This document shows positions 45,490 to 55,251 of a DNA stretch of 64,000 nt, in pieces. Position 1 is the stretch's first letter. Each line of letters starts with the position of its first letter. The translations under genes were made by a program, and so were the position numbers. Where the stretch lies: contig CANQYM010000002.1 in the NCBI GenBank assembly GCA_947628085.1, forward strand, positions 124,001-188,000, read 5' to 3'. The notes below the pieces were generated by a model. It saw only the letters and a list, made by a program, of their open reading frames with translations, was not told where the DNA came from and searched no databases. The DNA is from an uncultured Clostridia bacterium (GTDB taxonomy: Bacteria > Bacillota > Clostridia > TANB77 > CAG-508).

Positions 45490-48400
45490 TTAAATTTCCT
45501 CCCTTTTTTCTTTTTTTATTTTAGATATATTTCCTAAAATATCTACATTATATTTTTCAAACACTTCTAATGTTTTTACTCCTATTCCTCTAAATTTTTC
45601 ATTTCCATTTGGTGATAATACATTAATTGAAGCAGTAAATCTGTCTGTACCTGTATAATATCCGAAAAATTCTTTTTCATTTTTCTTTTTTATTTTTACT
45701 AAATCATTTGGATATAAACTAAATTTAAAATTATAATCATCTATCATTTCAATCCATTCTTCTTCATCTTTAGAACCTACAATTGCTTTATTGGGCAACT
45801 CTTTTTTTACAAAATCTGAAACATAGATTGGCACTAAATAATATTTATTTTTTGATTCAAAAACATCAACTCTAACCATACTTGCATTTTCAGCAAGAGA
45901 ATTATTTTTTAATTTAACTCCTGCCGTTCCCATTGAAGGTACTTTTATACTTCTTACAATAGGAGCATTTCCATTTTTACTATGTTTTCTATATTCTTCT
46001 GCAAAAGCTTTATCAGCTTTAAAATTTGCATTTTTCATTTTTTCATATATATCATCATACATTGTTTTATCACTTAAATATAATGCTTCGTATTCTTTGC
46101 TATGCACAATACTTTCTATTTCTTGTTTTGAAATATTTTTTAAATCTTTTTTTACAACTGTAAAATTATATCCTTTTTTAATAAACTTTTGTGAACGCAT
46201 TGTATCTTTATGTGCTTTTCCTGTAATTTTTCTTTCTGGCATTCTTGAAACAAATATTGGTTTAATTTTTTCTATATCTATATCATCATAATTCCAAAAT
46301 TTACCGTATTTTAAAGAATATAATTCTCCATTATTATCATAATCTTCCATTCTGGCTAAAACTTCTTCTCTAAAGTTTGGCCATGGTTCTTTTATTTTAG
46401 TTCTTATATTTATATCATCCAATTTGTCATTTACGTATAGCTCTTTTCTTTTTTTGTAATCAGAAACCTTTTTTATATTTTCGTTTGTAGCACAAGCTAT
46501 AACTACAGCATCTTGTGCATGATGTTTGTCTGATTCTTCTCTATCTTTTTTTAATCCCCAATAGTGTCTTAATATTGCTGTTGCTTGCCCATTAATCGTA
46601 TAAACTTTTCTTTTTAATTCACTATCTGCAAATTTTAAATTATTTGCTATGTAATTATACATAAATCTCGAAATATATTTTGTATCATTTATATTTCTTT
46701 CAATCCACTCGTTTGATTTATTTTCATCAAATTTTTTTATCAATAAATTTTCTTTTTTTCTTGTATTAAACTTATATGTTAAATTTACAAATTCTTCGAA
46801 AGAATGCCATCTTTGTTCATCTTCTCCAAAATATTCATATGGCGTTCTTCTTTTTTTCTTTTGATTTTCATCTGTTAACACTAATACTTTATTATTATAA
46901 CTATCATTGAAACATCTAGAAAATGGTATAATATGGTCTATTTGAGCATAATTTTCTTCAAATAATCTTTCAGCTGGTATAGGTTTTAATGAATATGCAC
47001 ATTTTTCTCCTTGTTCTTTCCACAATTTCATTTTTACTAAATCAACTGGTTTTGGTTCAATATTAAAAATTTCTTTAATATCATTTTTTAATTTTTCATT
47101 ATTATCAAAATTTTCTTTTTGCTTTAATTCAATATATCTTCTCTCATCAAAAGACTTTGATAATTCTCTTGCAGTTTCTATATAAATAGCTTTTGGTGAT
47201 CCATATAAATCTATTATAGCGTTTACTACTTTTCTTGTTTGAGATACTGCTCTTAATACAACTGGATTTAATATTTCTTCATCTAATTCTGAAACTGGTG
47301 GTAATTTATATTGCAATTCATTTGATTTGCCTTTAAATTCGTATCCAGCCATTTCACATGCTTTATCATAAGTTAAACCTTTTTCTAATTCTGGTATTAT
47401 TTTATTCATTGCTTTGTAAGACAAATGTCCAAATTTAGTAAAATTAATATTTAAAACTGCTTCTAATAGTGATTCGTCTATATTTTTATCTTTTAAATAT
47501 TCTTTTATTGTTTCATCTGTTTTATTTCTTACTAATGCATCTGCTAATATATTTTGTATTTCTGGATTTTCTTTAATAAGATTAAACTTTTCTTCTTGAT
47601 TTATTTTCTTTAGTTCTGATTTTATTTTATGCCATCCTTCTAGTTTTACAAATCGCTTATCTTCAACTTCTTTTATTGTATCTTCTTCTGTATATTCTTT
47701 GTCTTTTTTCTTTTTATATCTATAATTTAAATCCACAAATTGTACTTCATTTGGTAAATTAAATTTTTTTCTAATTTGTGAATATTTTATTTCTGCTTGT
47801 TCATAAGCTAAGTTAACAAGTTGCATTTTATCTTCGGAAGATAATTCTATTTTTTCTCCGTTTAAATCCATTTTTAAATTATTAACTTTTTGCAATAACA
47901 TAAAACGTTCAAAAGTATAACTATTCTTTGGAGCTCTAGGTTCATCTTTTTCAAAAGTACATCTTCCTAACATTTTTTCTAATAATTCAGGAGTTATGAA
48001 CTCTTTTTGCATAGTTACTACATCTAAATACTCTTTTTCAAATTCTTTGTTTGCAAATTTACTTCCATATTTTCTTTGCATTTCAAATAAAATTGAAATT
48101 TCTTCAATTAGCATACTTCTTAAAACTGTATTATTGTATTCTCCAGCCTTGTTTCTTTTTGCATTTTCAAACTTATCATCTTTATAGAACATCTCTCCTA
48201 TTGTTCTATAACCTTTTTCTTCTAAAATTTTCTTATTCTCTATTGTTCCTTTGCTTAATTTTCCAACTTCTTTATCTTCTTCATCTGATTTTCTATTAGA
48301 CTTATAGCCTCTTCTTTTAGCTATATGAGTTAATACTCTTGCCCAGTCTTTTCTATCTAACAATTGGTCTAATCCTAAATAACGTAATTCCCATACGTCT

Positions 48401-48684
48401 ATAGTTGTATCTGTTGCAACGTATAATTTATCTAACTCCTCTTTAGAAATTAATCCATATTTTATAAAAAGTTCTTTTATCTTTCTCATTCTAGTAGCTT
48501 TTCTTCTTAATCTTCTTCTAGCTCCTCTTGCTTCTCTTCTTGCTAAATTTAAAGATTTTCCGTCTGCTTCTTCTGCTTTTTTAAATATTCTAACGCCTAA
48601 ATTTTCAATTCTGCTTTTGTCATTATTTATGACAGCCCAACCAACAGATGCAATACCTATATCTAAACCAATTGTATATTTCAT
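45490..48684 (-). CDS. cas9: Cas9, compact type II-C
   Basis: 1064 aa, in the II-C size range. RuvC-I GLDIGIASVGW with Asp8 is followed by an Arg-rich bridge helix (ARREARGARRRLRRKATRMR). RuvC-II IYIETARELS carries Glu near 502. The HNH domain has QIDHIIPFSRCFNDSYNNKV with catalytic His near 582, and RuvC-III is DKHHAQDAVVIAC near 720. The last 250 residues are the PAM-interacting domain. All catalytic residues are present. AAGGAGG precedes the ATG. Operon order is cas9-cas1-cas2. The PAM cannot be deduced here. Confidence 0.98.
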   Translation of the reverse strand: MKYTIGLDIGIASVGWAVINNDKSRIENLGVRIFKKAEEADGKSLNLARREARGARRRLRRKATRMRKIKELFIKYGLISKEELDKLYVATDTTIDVWELRYLGLDQLLDRKDWARVLTHIAKRRGYKSNRKSDEEDKEVGKLSKGTIENKKILEEKGYRTIGEMFYKDDKFENAKRNKAGEYNNTVLRSMLIEEISILFEMQRKYGSKFANKEFEKEYLDVVTMQKEFITPELLEKMLGRCTFEKDEPRAPKNSYTFERFMLLQKVNNLKMDLNGEKIELSSEDKMQLVNLAYEQAEIKYSQIRKKFNLPNEVQFVDLNYRYKKKKDKEYTEEDTIKEVEDKRFVKLEGWHKIKSELKKINQEEKFNLIKENPEIQNILADALVRNKTDETIKEYLKDKNIDESLLEAVLNINFTKFGHLSYKAMNKIIPELEKGLTYDKACEMAGYEFKGKSNELQYKLPPVSELDEEILNPVVLRAVSQTRKVVNAIIDLYGSPKAIYIETARELSKSFDERRYIELKQKENFDNNEKLKNDIKEIFNIEPKPVDLVKMKLWKEQGEKCAYSLKPIPAERLFEENYAQIDHIIPFSRCFNDSYNNKVLVLTDENQKKKRRTPYEYFGEDEQRWHSFEEFVNLTYKFNTRKKENLLIKKFDENKSNEWIERNINDTKYISRFMYNYIANNLKFADSELKRKVYTINGQATAILRHYWGLKKDREESDKHHAQDAVVIACATNENIKKVSDYKKRKELYVNDKLDDINIRTKIKEPWPNFREEVLARMEDYDNNGELYSLKYGKFWNYDDIDIEKIKPIFVSRMPERKITGKAHKDTMRSQKFIKKGYNFTVVKKDLKNISKQEIESIVHSKEYEALYLSDKTMYDDIYEKMKNANFKADKAFAEEYRKHSKNGNAPIVRSIKVPSMGTAGVKLKNNSLAENASMVRVDVFESKNKYYLVPIYVSDFVKKELPNKAIVGSKDEEEWIEMIDDYNFKFSLYPNDLVKIKKKNEKEFFGYYTGTDRFTASINVLSPNGNEKFRGIGVKTLEVFEKYNVDILGNISKIKKEKREEI

Positions 48685-48711
48685 AAGAACCTCCTTAAAA
48701 ATTTACATAAT

Positions 48712-48741
48712 ATTCTATCATACATACTATAGCTTTGTCAA
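48712..48741 (-). promoter_or_regulatory. cas operon promoter
   Basis: Minus strand TTGACA (48741-48736), 18 bp, TAGAAT (48717-48712) with TGA in front, an extended -10. It is 28 bp before cas9 and directly after the tracrRNA terminator. Confidence 0.72.
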
Positions 48742-48752
48742 AAATAGTAGCG

Positions 48753-48844
48753 AAAAAAGAAGATACCCCATACATAAATGCATGGGGCTTACTTCGCACT
48801 CAAAGTTTATTATAGTAACCTACTAAACTTTGATATGATATAAT
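48753..48844 (-). ncRNA. tracrRNA
   Basis: About 92 nt upstream of cas9. The anti-repeat (48844-48809) matches the full 36-nt repeat at 31 positions. In the duplex, GUUAUAGU pairs for 8 bp. An unpaired block of 3 nt on each strand (repeat positions 9-11) follows, then about 10 bp more. A terminator hairpin, CCCCATGCAT with ATGTATGGGG (48766-48787), follows, then a run of T/C ending TTTTTT. A promoter ends 6 nt before the anti-repeat. These parts together make the assignment firm; the exact 3' end is approximate. Confidence 0.92.
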
Positions 48845-48850
48845 ACAATT

Positions 48851-48879
48851 ATATTAATGTATTTTTAGAGATTTGTCAA
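48851..48879 (-). promoter_or_regulatory. tracrRNA promoter
   Basis: Minus strand TTGACA (48879-48874, perfect) and TAATAT (48856-48851), spacing 17. The predicted start is near 48844, exactly the anti-repeat's first base. Confidence 0.8.
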
Positions 48880-48889
48880 GTGGTGGAGA

Positions 48890-49126
48890 TTAATTGATAT
48901 ATATAATAGCCATTCCACCTGTTGTTTTTCCAAAATTAGCTTTTCTAAATCTTGAAGCATCGCCCATTTGTGGCCAATAAGATTTTTCAGCATTAGAAAT
49001 TTCAGGTGCGTATCTATAATCTTCACAAATACCACAAATTCCACTACATTCCTGTGACTTGTATAAAAAGCAATTTTTGCAACCCTTTTCTAACTTATTT
49101 TCTTCAACATAAATTTCTTCTTTCAT
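48890..49126 (-). CDS. Small Cys-rich protein
   Basis: 78 aa from ATG 49126, which has TAGGAGGAATTGAT upstream. A cluster of Cys residues, GCKNCFLYKSQECSGICGIC, fits a zinc or iron-sulfur site. The C-terminal half has YWPQMGDASRFRKANFGKTTGG. No family is recognised. It lies just upstream of the tracrRNA and could be either the last host gene or the first accessory gene. Confidence 0.62.
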   Translation of the reverse strand: MKEEIYVEENKLEKGCKNCFLYKSQECSGICGICEDYRYAPEISNAEKSYWPQMGDASRFRKANFGKTTGGMAIIYIN

Positions 49127-49178
49127 ATCAATTCCTCCTATAATATAATGCACTATGTGACTTCTCTTTAATGCAATG

Positions 49179-49331
49179 ATTAAGTGTGTTTAATTTTTGT
49201 TTTAAGTTCTATTATATATACAATAAGTGCTTACACTTTTAAATAAAAAATGATATATATAACATATGAATTAAGTGTGTACATTTTAAAAAATGCTATA
49301 TATAGTATATATGATTAAATGTTTTCACTTT
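49179..49331. repeat. Iteron-like tandem repeats (4 units, ~45-bp period)
   Basis: Degenerate motif ATTAAGTGTKTACACTTT occurs at about 49179, 49222, 49269 and 49313, spaced 43-47 bp, with ATATATA-rich DNA between units. Units 2-4 are palindromic in part (AAGTG...CACTT). This resembles iterons of a replication origin or multiple regulator sites. Confidence 0.5.
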
Positions 49332-49410
49332 ATATAAAAAGCATAATTTAATAGTAAATTAGATAACCGCAGTTTTAAATAGAATAAAACATATATTATA
49401 TAAACGAATA

Positions 49411-49445
49411 AGAGTAGACAAACGCTTGTTTATCTACTCTCTTTT
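49411..49445 (+). terminator. Terminator hairpin in gene-free region
   Basis: AGAGTAGACAAAC and GTTTATCTACTCT pair over 13 bp with one mismatch, then CTTTTTCTG follows. No plus-strand gene precedes it, so an unseen small RNA may end here. Confidence 0.65.
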
Positions 49446-50246
49446 TCTGCTTTATTTTTCTAGTAAAATTGTAAATTTTTTCTTAAATTTACAATTTTAT
49501 TAATTTTTTGTTTCTTTTTTATTTCTAAATTGATATGAAACTCTTGACTGTAATTTAAGTGATTTATTAAAGAACATGAATTTTTATTGATGAAAGTGGA
49601 ATATTTAAAAAATAGCGAAACCTTTAAGACATTTATACAATACTTAAAAGTTTCACTTATATTTTACTCTTTTATTGCTATTATATACTTTTTGTATTTC
49701 TAAACCGTGATATTTTGTGATTTCAATCCGTGACTTTTTGGATTTTTATTCCATATTTATTACAAATGATCAAAAAATATATATTAAAAGCAAACTTCTT
49801 AAATTCACAAGCTTTGTATAGATATGAAAAAAATTATATTAAAAAAAGCTTTCCCTATCCACTTATAAAATACATTATAGAATATTAAAAACAAAATTTT
49901 TTCTTATTTTAGACATTTTTATATTCATAAAATTAAATCGCTAAAACTGTTATCGTTCTGGTAATTAAAGTTTGATTGCAGTAATAAAACTCAAACCATC
50001 GACCTTCGGGTTATGAAAATTCAATTAGCCATTTTTGAAGTTTATTGAAATGTTTAGTTTTTATTGAAATATAAGTGTTTATATCACTTTTCTTTTACTG
50101 AACTCTTGTGTGATTTTTGGACATTTTTGAGGGCTTTTGTCCCCTTTCTGTTCCCAAGATTTTGAAAGTCTTGTCGCACAAGATGTTCAAATATGCATTC
50201 GCAAATTGGGGACATTTTGAATTTTATATAATTTGGAGGTTTATTT
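49446..50246. other. 800-nt gene-free region
   Basis: Very AT-rich up to about 50090 with no convincing ORF. The last 150 nt are GC-richer and hold repeated GGACATTTTTGA (50115-50130) and GGGGACATTTTGA (50206-50220). They end with TTGGAGG before the 97-aa gene. This may be a junction between host and acquired DNA; no clear attachment site is visible. Confidence 0.4.
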
Positions 50247-50540
50247 ATGAATAATTTTAGAGAAGTTAATGATGATATTATTAAGGAATGGTTAGAATTT
50301 AGGAAGGAAACTGCATTTTGTGAAGCATCTCCTCAAGATAAAAAATATTGCATATGTTTTGATGAAATATCTGAAAAGATATTAAATAATGTTCCTAATC
50401 AAAATAAGAAATATGTTCAGAAACAATTGGACGAGCTTGATAAGAATTTTATGGATTATCTTATTTATTGGAATGAAAAATATTATAGGAATGGTTTTGT
50501 GGATGGTTCACAGATAGCTATTGGATGTTTGGAAGAATAG
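50247..50540 (+). CDS. Small hypothetical protein (97 aa)
   Basis: ATG with TTGGAGG upstream. An acidic, helical protein (DDIIKEWLEFRKE, then YVQKQLDELDKNFMDYL) with a polar C-terminus (GFVDGSQIAIG). No family recognised. It converges on the restriction gene; a short hairpin (AAGGCAAGA...TTCTCGCC) lies between them at about 50541-50570 and may end both. Confidence 0.55.
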   Translation: MNNFREVNDDIIKEWLEFRKETAFCEASPQDKKYCICFDEISEKILNNVPNQNKKYVQKQLDELDKNFMDYLIYWNEKYYRNGFVDGSQIAIGCLEE

Positions 50541-50586
50541 TAAAAGGCAAGATTAATTCTCGCCTCTTTTGTCATTATATTAATTA

Positions 50587-52857
50587 TTATTTTATTATTT
50601 CATCAATATCTTTCCATATATCATGGTTATTCACATTTTCATCCCATTCTGTATTTGAAAAAAATAGGTGTTGCCCAATTGCTCTTATAAATCCCCATTT
50701 AATATATTCATGCTTTTTTGCATATTCTTTCAATGCGTTAAATTTTTGTCTTGCATATTGATCTATATTATTAGAATCTCCACTTTCTGTAATTCCACCT
50801 TTAGCTTCAATTATCCAAATTTGCCCATTTTTTAATTTTATTATATAGTCTGGATAAAAATTACCTCTTGTAAATGACATCTTGTAAACTATACTAAAAT
50901 AATTATCCCCTTTATCTCCATTTTTATAAATCCACTCTACTGCATCATTATTTTCACACCAATTTTCAAATACTATTTCCGAATATGATCTATTAGGTTT
51001 AGCTAAAATATTATCTCCATATCCTTCAAAAATATTTTTTTCTAATTGTTTATTGGATGGAATTAATCTATGTCTTTTATAATATTGATTTTCTGGAACA
51101 TTCCAATTCTTTTCAATAACATTTGCTTGTTCTAATATTACATAGTCGTCGGCGTTTGCCTCCGAAAATACTTTGCATAGTTTTTCAACATTATTTACTA
51201 AAAAGGCATCAAATTCTTTTAAAGACATATTTTCAATAACTTTATTTTTTCTTTCAAACTCTTGCTCTTTGTTTGAAAATATTGAAATATTATCATCTTC
51301 CATTGGTGCAAACATTATTCTTAAGACATTATTAGAAATATTTTCTTCTAGTTTTCCTGCTCTTGCTATTTTACGTTTTGCTTCTCTTATTATAAAACCA
51401 TCATCATGCAAATCAATTTCATGCGAAATACTAAATGTATTAGTAATTCTTGACAATTCTTTTTCTGTTCTACATATTTGTTCATATGCTTTATTATATA
51501 ACTTTGTTCCAAATATATATCTATTTTCTTTTAGTTCTTTCTTTTCTAATTTATAATCTTTATTATAATCACATTCTTTTATCATTCTCTCTCTAATAAC
51601 TTCGACCACTTTTTCTTGATTTATTGCGAATTTATCAAATCCATCTAATATTTCTTTTTTTATTCCTGTTCCACTAATATACTTGTCTTTTTTCCTTTTA
51701 TAAAGATACTCATAAAATGAAGTCTCAATGCTTTGTGTTAATCCTTTTTTGAATTTGCTATCAAATGTATATATATAACAATTATCAATTAGTTCATTAT
51801 CATAATGCTTTCTTTCTGGCATTCTTCTAATTCTTCCTATAGTTTGAATGTTGAAGTCCTGAGTACCGCCTTCTCTTAATTTTACTAGTATTTTTGCTCT
51901 TGGACAATCCCATCCTGTTGCTATAGCCTGCTTAAATAATAAAAATGCATATGCACCATTTAGTTTTTTTATTTCTTCTACATTTTCTGGATGTTCTCCT
52001 GAAAACCATTCAGATACTAAGCCAGAATTCTCTGTATACCCCATTTTGTTTAATTTTTCTTTTACTCTAGCAATATATTCAGGATATCCATTTGGAAATT
52101 GTATAAGTACCAATGGTCTAATATTTAATCCTCTTTTTTGATATTCTAATTCTATTTCTTTTCTTTTTTCATCTGCTTTTTCAATTAAGTATAAATCATT
52201 ATCTTCTGACACTTCTCCATTTTCTAAATCTTCTGATAATCCTTCATTAATACTTATTTCTTCACATATTAACCCTGCATCTATTACTTCTTCATCTTTT
52301 ATTTCTTCCTTTGCATCTCCAATTGTATTTGGAGTTGCTGATACTCTTATAATATGAACTGGGTTAGCTACCATAACTATTTCTTTTGCTGCTTCTTGAT
52401 TTTTGTGTTCTTCATCAATTATAAAAAATATATCTATATTATAATTATGACAATATCTAAATTGGCTATATAAATCATTCTTCTCATTTTCTCTTAAAAC
52501 TATATTACTGCTTCTATTTAATTTTTCCCAATTAATAAAATATACACTCTTTGACGGATCTGGTTCTTTTAAGTAATCGTATACATCACCATAGTTTACA
52601 GCCGAAACAAATTTTTCAAAACTTTCTTGTGATTGTGTTTCCAATCCGCCAGCACCTGGACACAACCATAGGAATACGGTTTTTGGAAATCTTTGTAAAT
52701 AATCATCAATAAATTTACACAACATTACTGTTTTTCCACTACCTGTTGGAGCTTGAAAAACAATATCTTTATATCCCTCTTCAACTTTGTCTATTAAATT
52801 TTCTTCATGCTTTGTTTGAAATCCCTTTAATTTTCCGTTAAACATATTATTCACCAA
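50587..52857 (-). CDS. res: Type III restriction enzyme, Res subunit
   Basis: 756 aa. A superfamily-2 helicase: Walker A QAPTGSGKTVML near 37, DEEH near 150, RVSATPN (motif III), ATGWDCPRAKILVKLREGG and QTIGRIRRMPER (motif VI). The C-terminal nuclease has YPDYIIKLKNGQIWIIEAKGG, in parts: PD near 680 and EAK near 693, a PD-(D/E)XK site. It translocates along DNA from unmethylated sites and cuts with Mod. It overlaps the mod gene by 11 bp. All motifs are intact. Confidence 0.94.
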   Translation of the reverse strand: MVNNMFNGKLKGFQTKHEENLIDKVEEGYKDIVFQAPTGSGKTVMLCKFIDDYLQRFPKTVFLWLCPGAGGLETQSQESFEKFVSAVNYGDVYDYLKEPDPSKSVYFINWEKLNRSSNIVLRENEKNDLYSQFRYCHNYNIDIFFIIDEEHKNQEAAKEIVMVANPVHIIRVSATPNTIGDAKEEIKDEEVIDAGLICEEISINEGLSEDLENGEVSEDNDLYLIEKADEKRKEIELEYQKRGLNIRPLVLIQFPNGYPEYIARVKEKLNKMGYTENSGLVSEWFSGEHPENVEEIKKLNGAYAFLLFKQAIATGWDCPRAKILVKLREGGTQDFNIQTIGRIRRMPERKHYDNELIDNCYIYTFDSKFKKGLTQSIETSFYEYLYKRKKDKYISGTGIKKEILDGFDKFAINQEKVVEVIRERMIKECDYNKDYKLEKKELKENRYIFGTKLYNKAYEQICRTEKELSRITNTFSISHEIDLHDDGFIIREAKRKIARAGKLEENISNNVLRIMFAPMEDDNISIFSNKEQEFERKNKVIENMSLKEFDAFLVNNVEKLCKVFSEANADDYVILEQANVIEKNWNVPENQYYKRHRLIPSNKQLEKNIFEGYGDNILAKPNRSYSEIVFENWCENNDAVEWIYKNGDKGDNYFSIVYKMSFTRGNFYPDYIIKLKNGQIWIIEAKGGITESGDSNNIDQYARQKFNALKEYAKKHEYIKWGFIRAIGQHLFFSNTEWDENVNNHDIWKDIDEIIK

Positions 52858-54808
52858 CCTCCCTTAACTCAGTACTAAAATAATTTCTTGGAATGTATTT
52901 AAATTCATAATTATTTAATTTTTTCATTTCTTCGTTGCTTAAAATTACTGCTTCATTAATCCATATTTTTTTTATTTTTGATTCTGTTTTATTATTAATT
53001 ATATATTTGTTTAAGTCCTCTTTATTTAATATTAATATATATTCATAATTATCTACTTCAATATTATTTTCTATTTCAATCATTTCTTTTATGTGCTTAC
53101 ATAGTTCAGGTTGTAAAAAATAATCAATTGGTTTTCTATTTACCCAGTCAGTAGTGTAATATTTTAGATTAGATTCAATTTTTTCATTATATTTACTATT
53201 ATCATTTTTTATTCCAGTAATAATAGTTTTTAACCTTGGATAACATACTCCTCTACATATTCCTAAATTAATATATTCTTCTGTATTTCGTATTTTTTTA
53301 AACTGCTCACTTTTTTTAAATTCTATATATTCTTTTTCCCATTCTCTATGTGCATTTGTATTCTTTTTTGGTTCTTCTTTTATTAATTTTTTTTGAATAA
53401 AATATTGAATCTCTGTATCAGAATTAATATAATTATCTGTACAAAGAATAAAATTTCTATCGCCTTTGTCTTCATCATTTAATTCCAGTACAGCTTGTCC
53501 AGTTGTTCCTGATCCAGCAAAAAAATCTAAAATTATACTATTGTTATTAGGAGCACAAATTTTAATAAAATCTTTTATTAATTCTTTAGGTTTTGGATTA
53601 TTGAATTTTTTTTCTCCTAAAATTTCTACTAATTGATTTGTTCCATTTCCACTACTATATTCAGGCTTATAAAAAAGTGTCTTTGGCTTTTTTGTAGGAA
53701 GTTCTCCTATTTCTGGTCTCTGCTTCTTGTTTAAAGAATATCCTTTATTTGTTTTAGTAATTATGATATCATACGATAGTCTTTCATTATTTTCTCTATT
53801 ATATCCCCATCTCCATCTACCATAATTATTTCCATCTAATGGCAAAACAATTGAAAAACCGTCTCTTTTATATCTATCAATTAATGAATTTAAATAATCA
53901 TCATCAAACTTATTTGTATCTTTATTATATAATTTTTTAAATTCTTCCTGAGTAATAGTAGAAGCTATTTCATCTTTTATTAAAATTGGATAAAACATAT
54001 ATGGTCTATTCTCTCTCTTTGACTCTGCACCAGTTGCCCTTAATGTTGCTCCTTTTTTATAATAGCCTATGCTATCTACACTCCATTTTTCCATCATTTC
54101 ATCTTCATCAATATCAAAAGTATTAATTTTGCATTTTTCTTTATTTTTTGCATATACTAAAGTATACTCGTGGGTACCTGCGAAACCAAATTGATCTTGA
54201 TTTCCTTTTAAATTCATAATAGTAGGTAAAATAGCAATACAATTATCATCACCAAATATCTCATCACATAACAATTTTAGTTGTGCTTGTTCATGATCAT
54301 CGATACTAATTAAAATTAACCCTTCTTTTTTTAATAACTTATATGCTATATATAAACGTTTTTTCATAAAAGATAACCATTTACTATGTCTATATCTATC
54401 CTCTTTTTCTACATAAACATCATTGTATTTAAAATCTTCATTGTCTTTATTTCCTGTATTATATGGCGGATCTATATAAATTAAATCAATTTTTTCAAAA
54501 TGTGTTTTCTCAAGTAAATATAAACTATGTAAATTATCTCCTTCCAATAGAAAATTATATTTATTAGTTTTATCACTTTTTATTTTATAGTCTTCAAGTT
54601 CAGTAAACACTGGTATCTTATTTTTTAACTCTACATCTACTCTTTCTTCATGTTGTTCCCAAACCAATCCATATCTAGTACTATTAATCTGATTAACAAT
54701 CTCATTGATTGCTCTTATTGAAATATCATCATTATTTTTTTCTTTTAATTGCTCCAAAAATGTAAGCATTTTTTTTCTATTTTTTTCTGATAAATTAGTT
54801 GCCTCCAT
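52847..54808 (-). CDS. mod: Type III DNA methyltransferase, Mod subunit
   Basis: 653 aa. Beta-class amino-methyltransferase: DPPYNTGNKD near residue 113 (catalytic) precedes FFAGSGTTGQAV near 431 (AdoMet binding). The middle is the target-recognition region. It methylates adenine and provides specificity for the Res protein. It overlaps the regulator by 14 bp upstream and res by 11 bp downstream, so the three are one operon. Recognition sequence unknown. Confidence 0.94.
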   Translation of the reverse strand: MEATNLSEKNRKKMLTFLEQLKEKNNDDISIRAINEIVNQINSTRYGLVWEQHEERVDVELKNKIPVFTELEDYKIKSDKTNKYNFLLEGDNLHSLYLLEKTHFEKIDLIYIDPPYNTGNKDNEDFKYNDVYVEKEDRYRHSKWLSFMKKRLYIAYKLLKKEGLILISIDDHEQAQLKLLCDEIFGDDNCIAILPTIMNLKGNQDQFGFAGTHEYTLVYAKNKEKCKINTFDIDEDEMMEKWSVDSIGYYKKGATLRATGAESKRENRPYMFYPILIKDEIASTITQEEFKKLYNKDTNKFDDDYLNSLIDRYKRDGFSIVLPLDGNNYGRWRWGYNRENNERLSYDIIITKTNKGYSLNKKQRPEIGELPTKKPKTLFYKPEYSSGNGTNQLVEILGEKKFNNPKPKELIKDFIKICAPNNNSIILDFFAGSGTTGQAVLELNDEDKGDRNFILCTDNYINSDTEIQYFIQKKLIKEEPKKNTNAHREWEKEYIEFKKSEQFKKIRNTEEYINLGICRGVCYPRLKTIITGIKNDNSKYNEKIESNLKYYTTDWVNRKPIDYFLQPELCKHIKEMIEIENNIEVDNYEYILILNKEDLNKYIINNKTESKIKKIWINEAVILSNEEMKKLNNYEFKYIPRNYFSTELREVGE

Positions 54809-55136
54809 TATTATTTCTCCCTTCTTCTTTCATCATTTTTCTTATTTTTGACTTTGCGTCAGAGCTATTAATTATATAGTTTGCAATATCAGCTGGCACC
54901 TTATTGGTCTTATATGATGCAGCAGCTAAATCATAAAGTTTTTCTTTATCACTTTCATTTAAGTACAATATTTTTTCTATCTTTTTTAAGATTTTTTCTG
55001 AAGGAATTCTGTTATTATTTTCAATGTCATGCATATATTGAGGCGTTATATTTAATTTTTCAGCCATTTGTCTTGAAACTTCTATATTCATTTTTTTTCT
55101 TAAATAAATTAAATACTCTCCTAAGCTTTCAGCCAT
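54795..55136 (-). CDS. XRE-family regulator of the RM operon
   Basis: 113 aa from ATG 55136 (AAGGAGAAAAAA upstream). N-terminal helix-turn-helix: LGEYLIYLRKKMNIEVSRQM, then NITPQYMHDIENNNRIPS. It ends in a charged helix. As the first gene of the operon it may act as a controller protein that delays nuclease expression, though such proteins are less usual in type III systems. Confidence 0.85.
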   Translation of the reverse strand: MAESLGEYLIYLRKKMNIEVSRQMAEKLNITPQYMHDIENNNRIPSEKILKKIEKILYLNESDKEKLYDLAAASYKTNKVPADIANYIINSSDAKSKIRKMMKEEGRNNNGGN

Positions 55137-55251
55137 TTTTTTCTCCTTATCAACATATCCGCTTATTTGTTTATACAATATCATTAATTTGTGTTTTTTT
55201 CAATAGTTTTATTTGAATTTCATAAAAAACAGACACATTTCTGTGTCTGTC

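Noticed and set aside
49980..50030. Possible tRNA or riboswitch near AACCATCGACCTTCGGGTT
   Set aside because: Only a 4-5 bp stem can be drawn and no cloverleaf or known riboswitch core is present.
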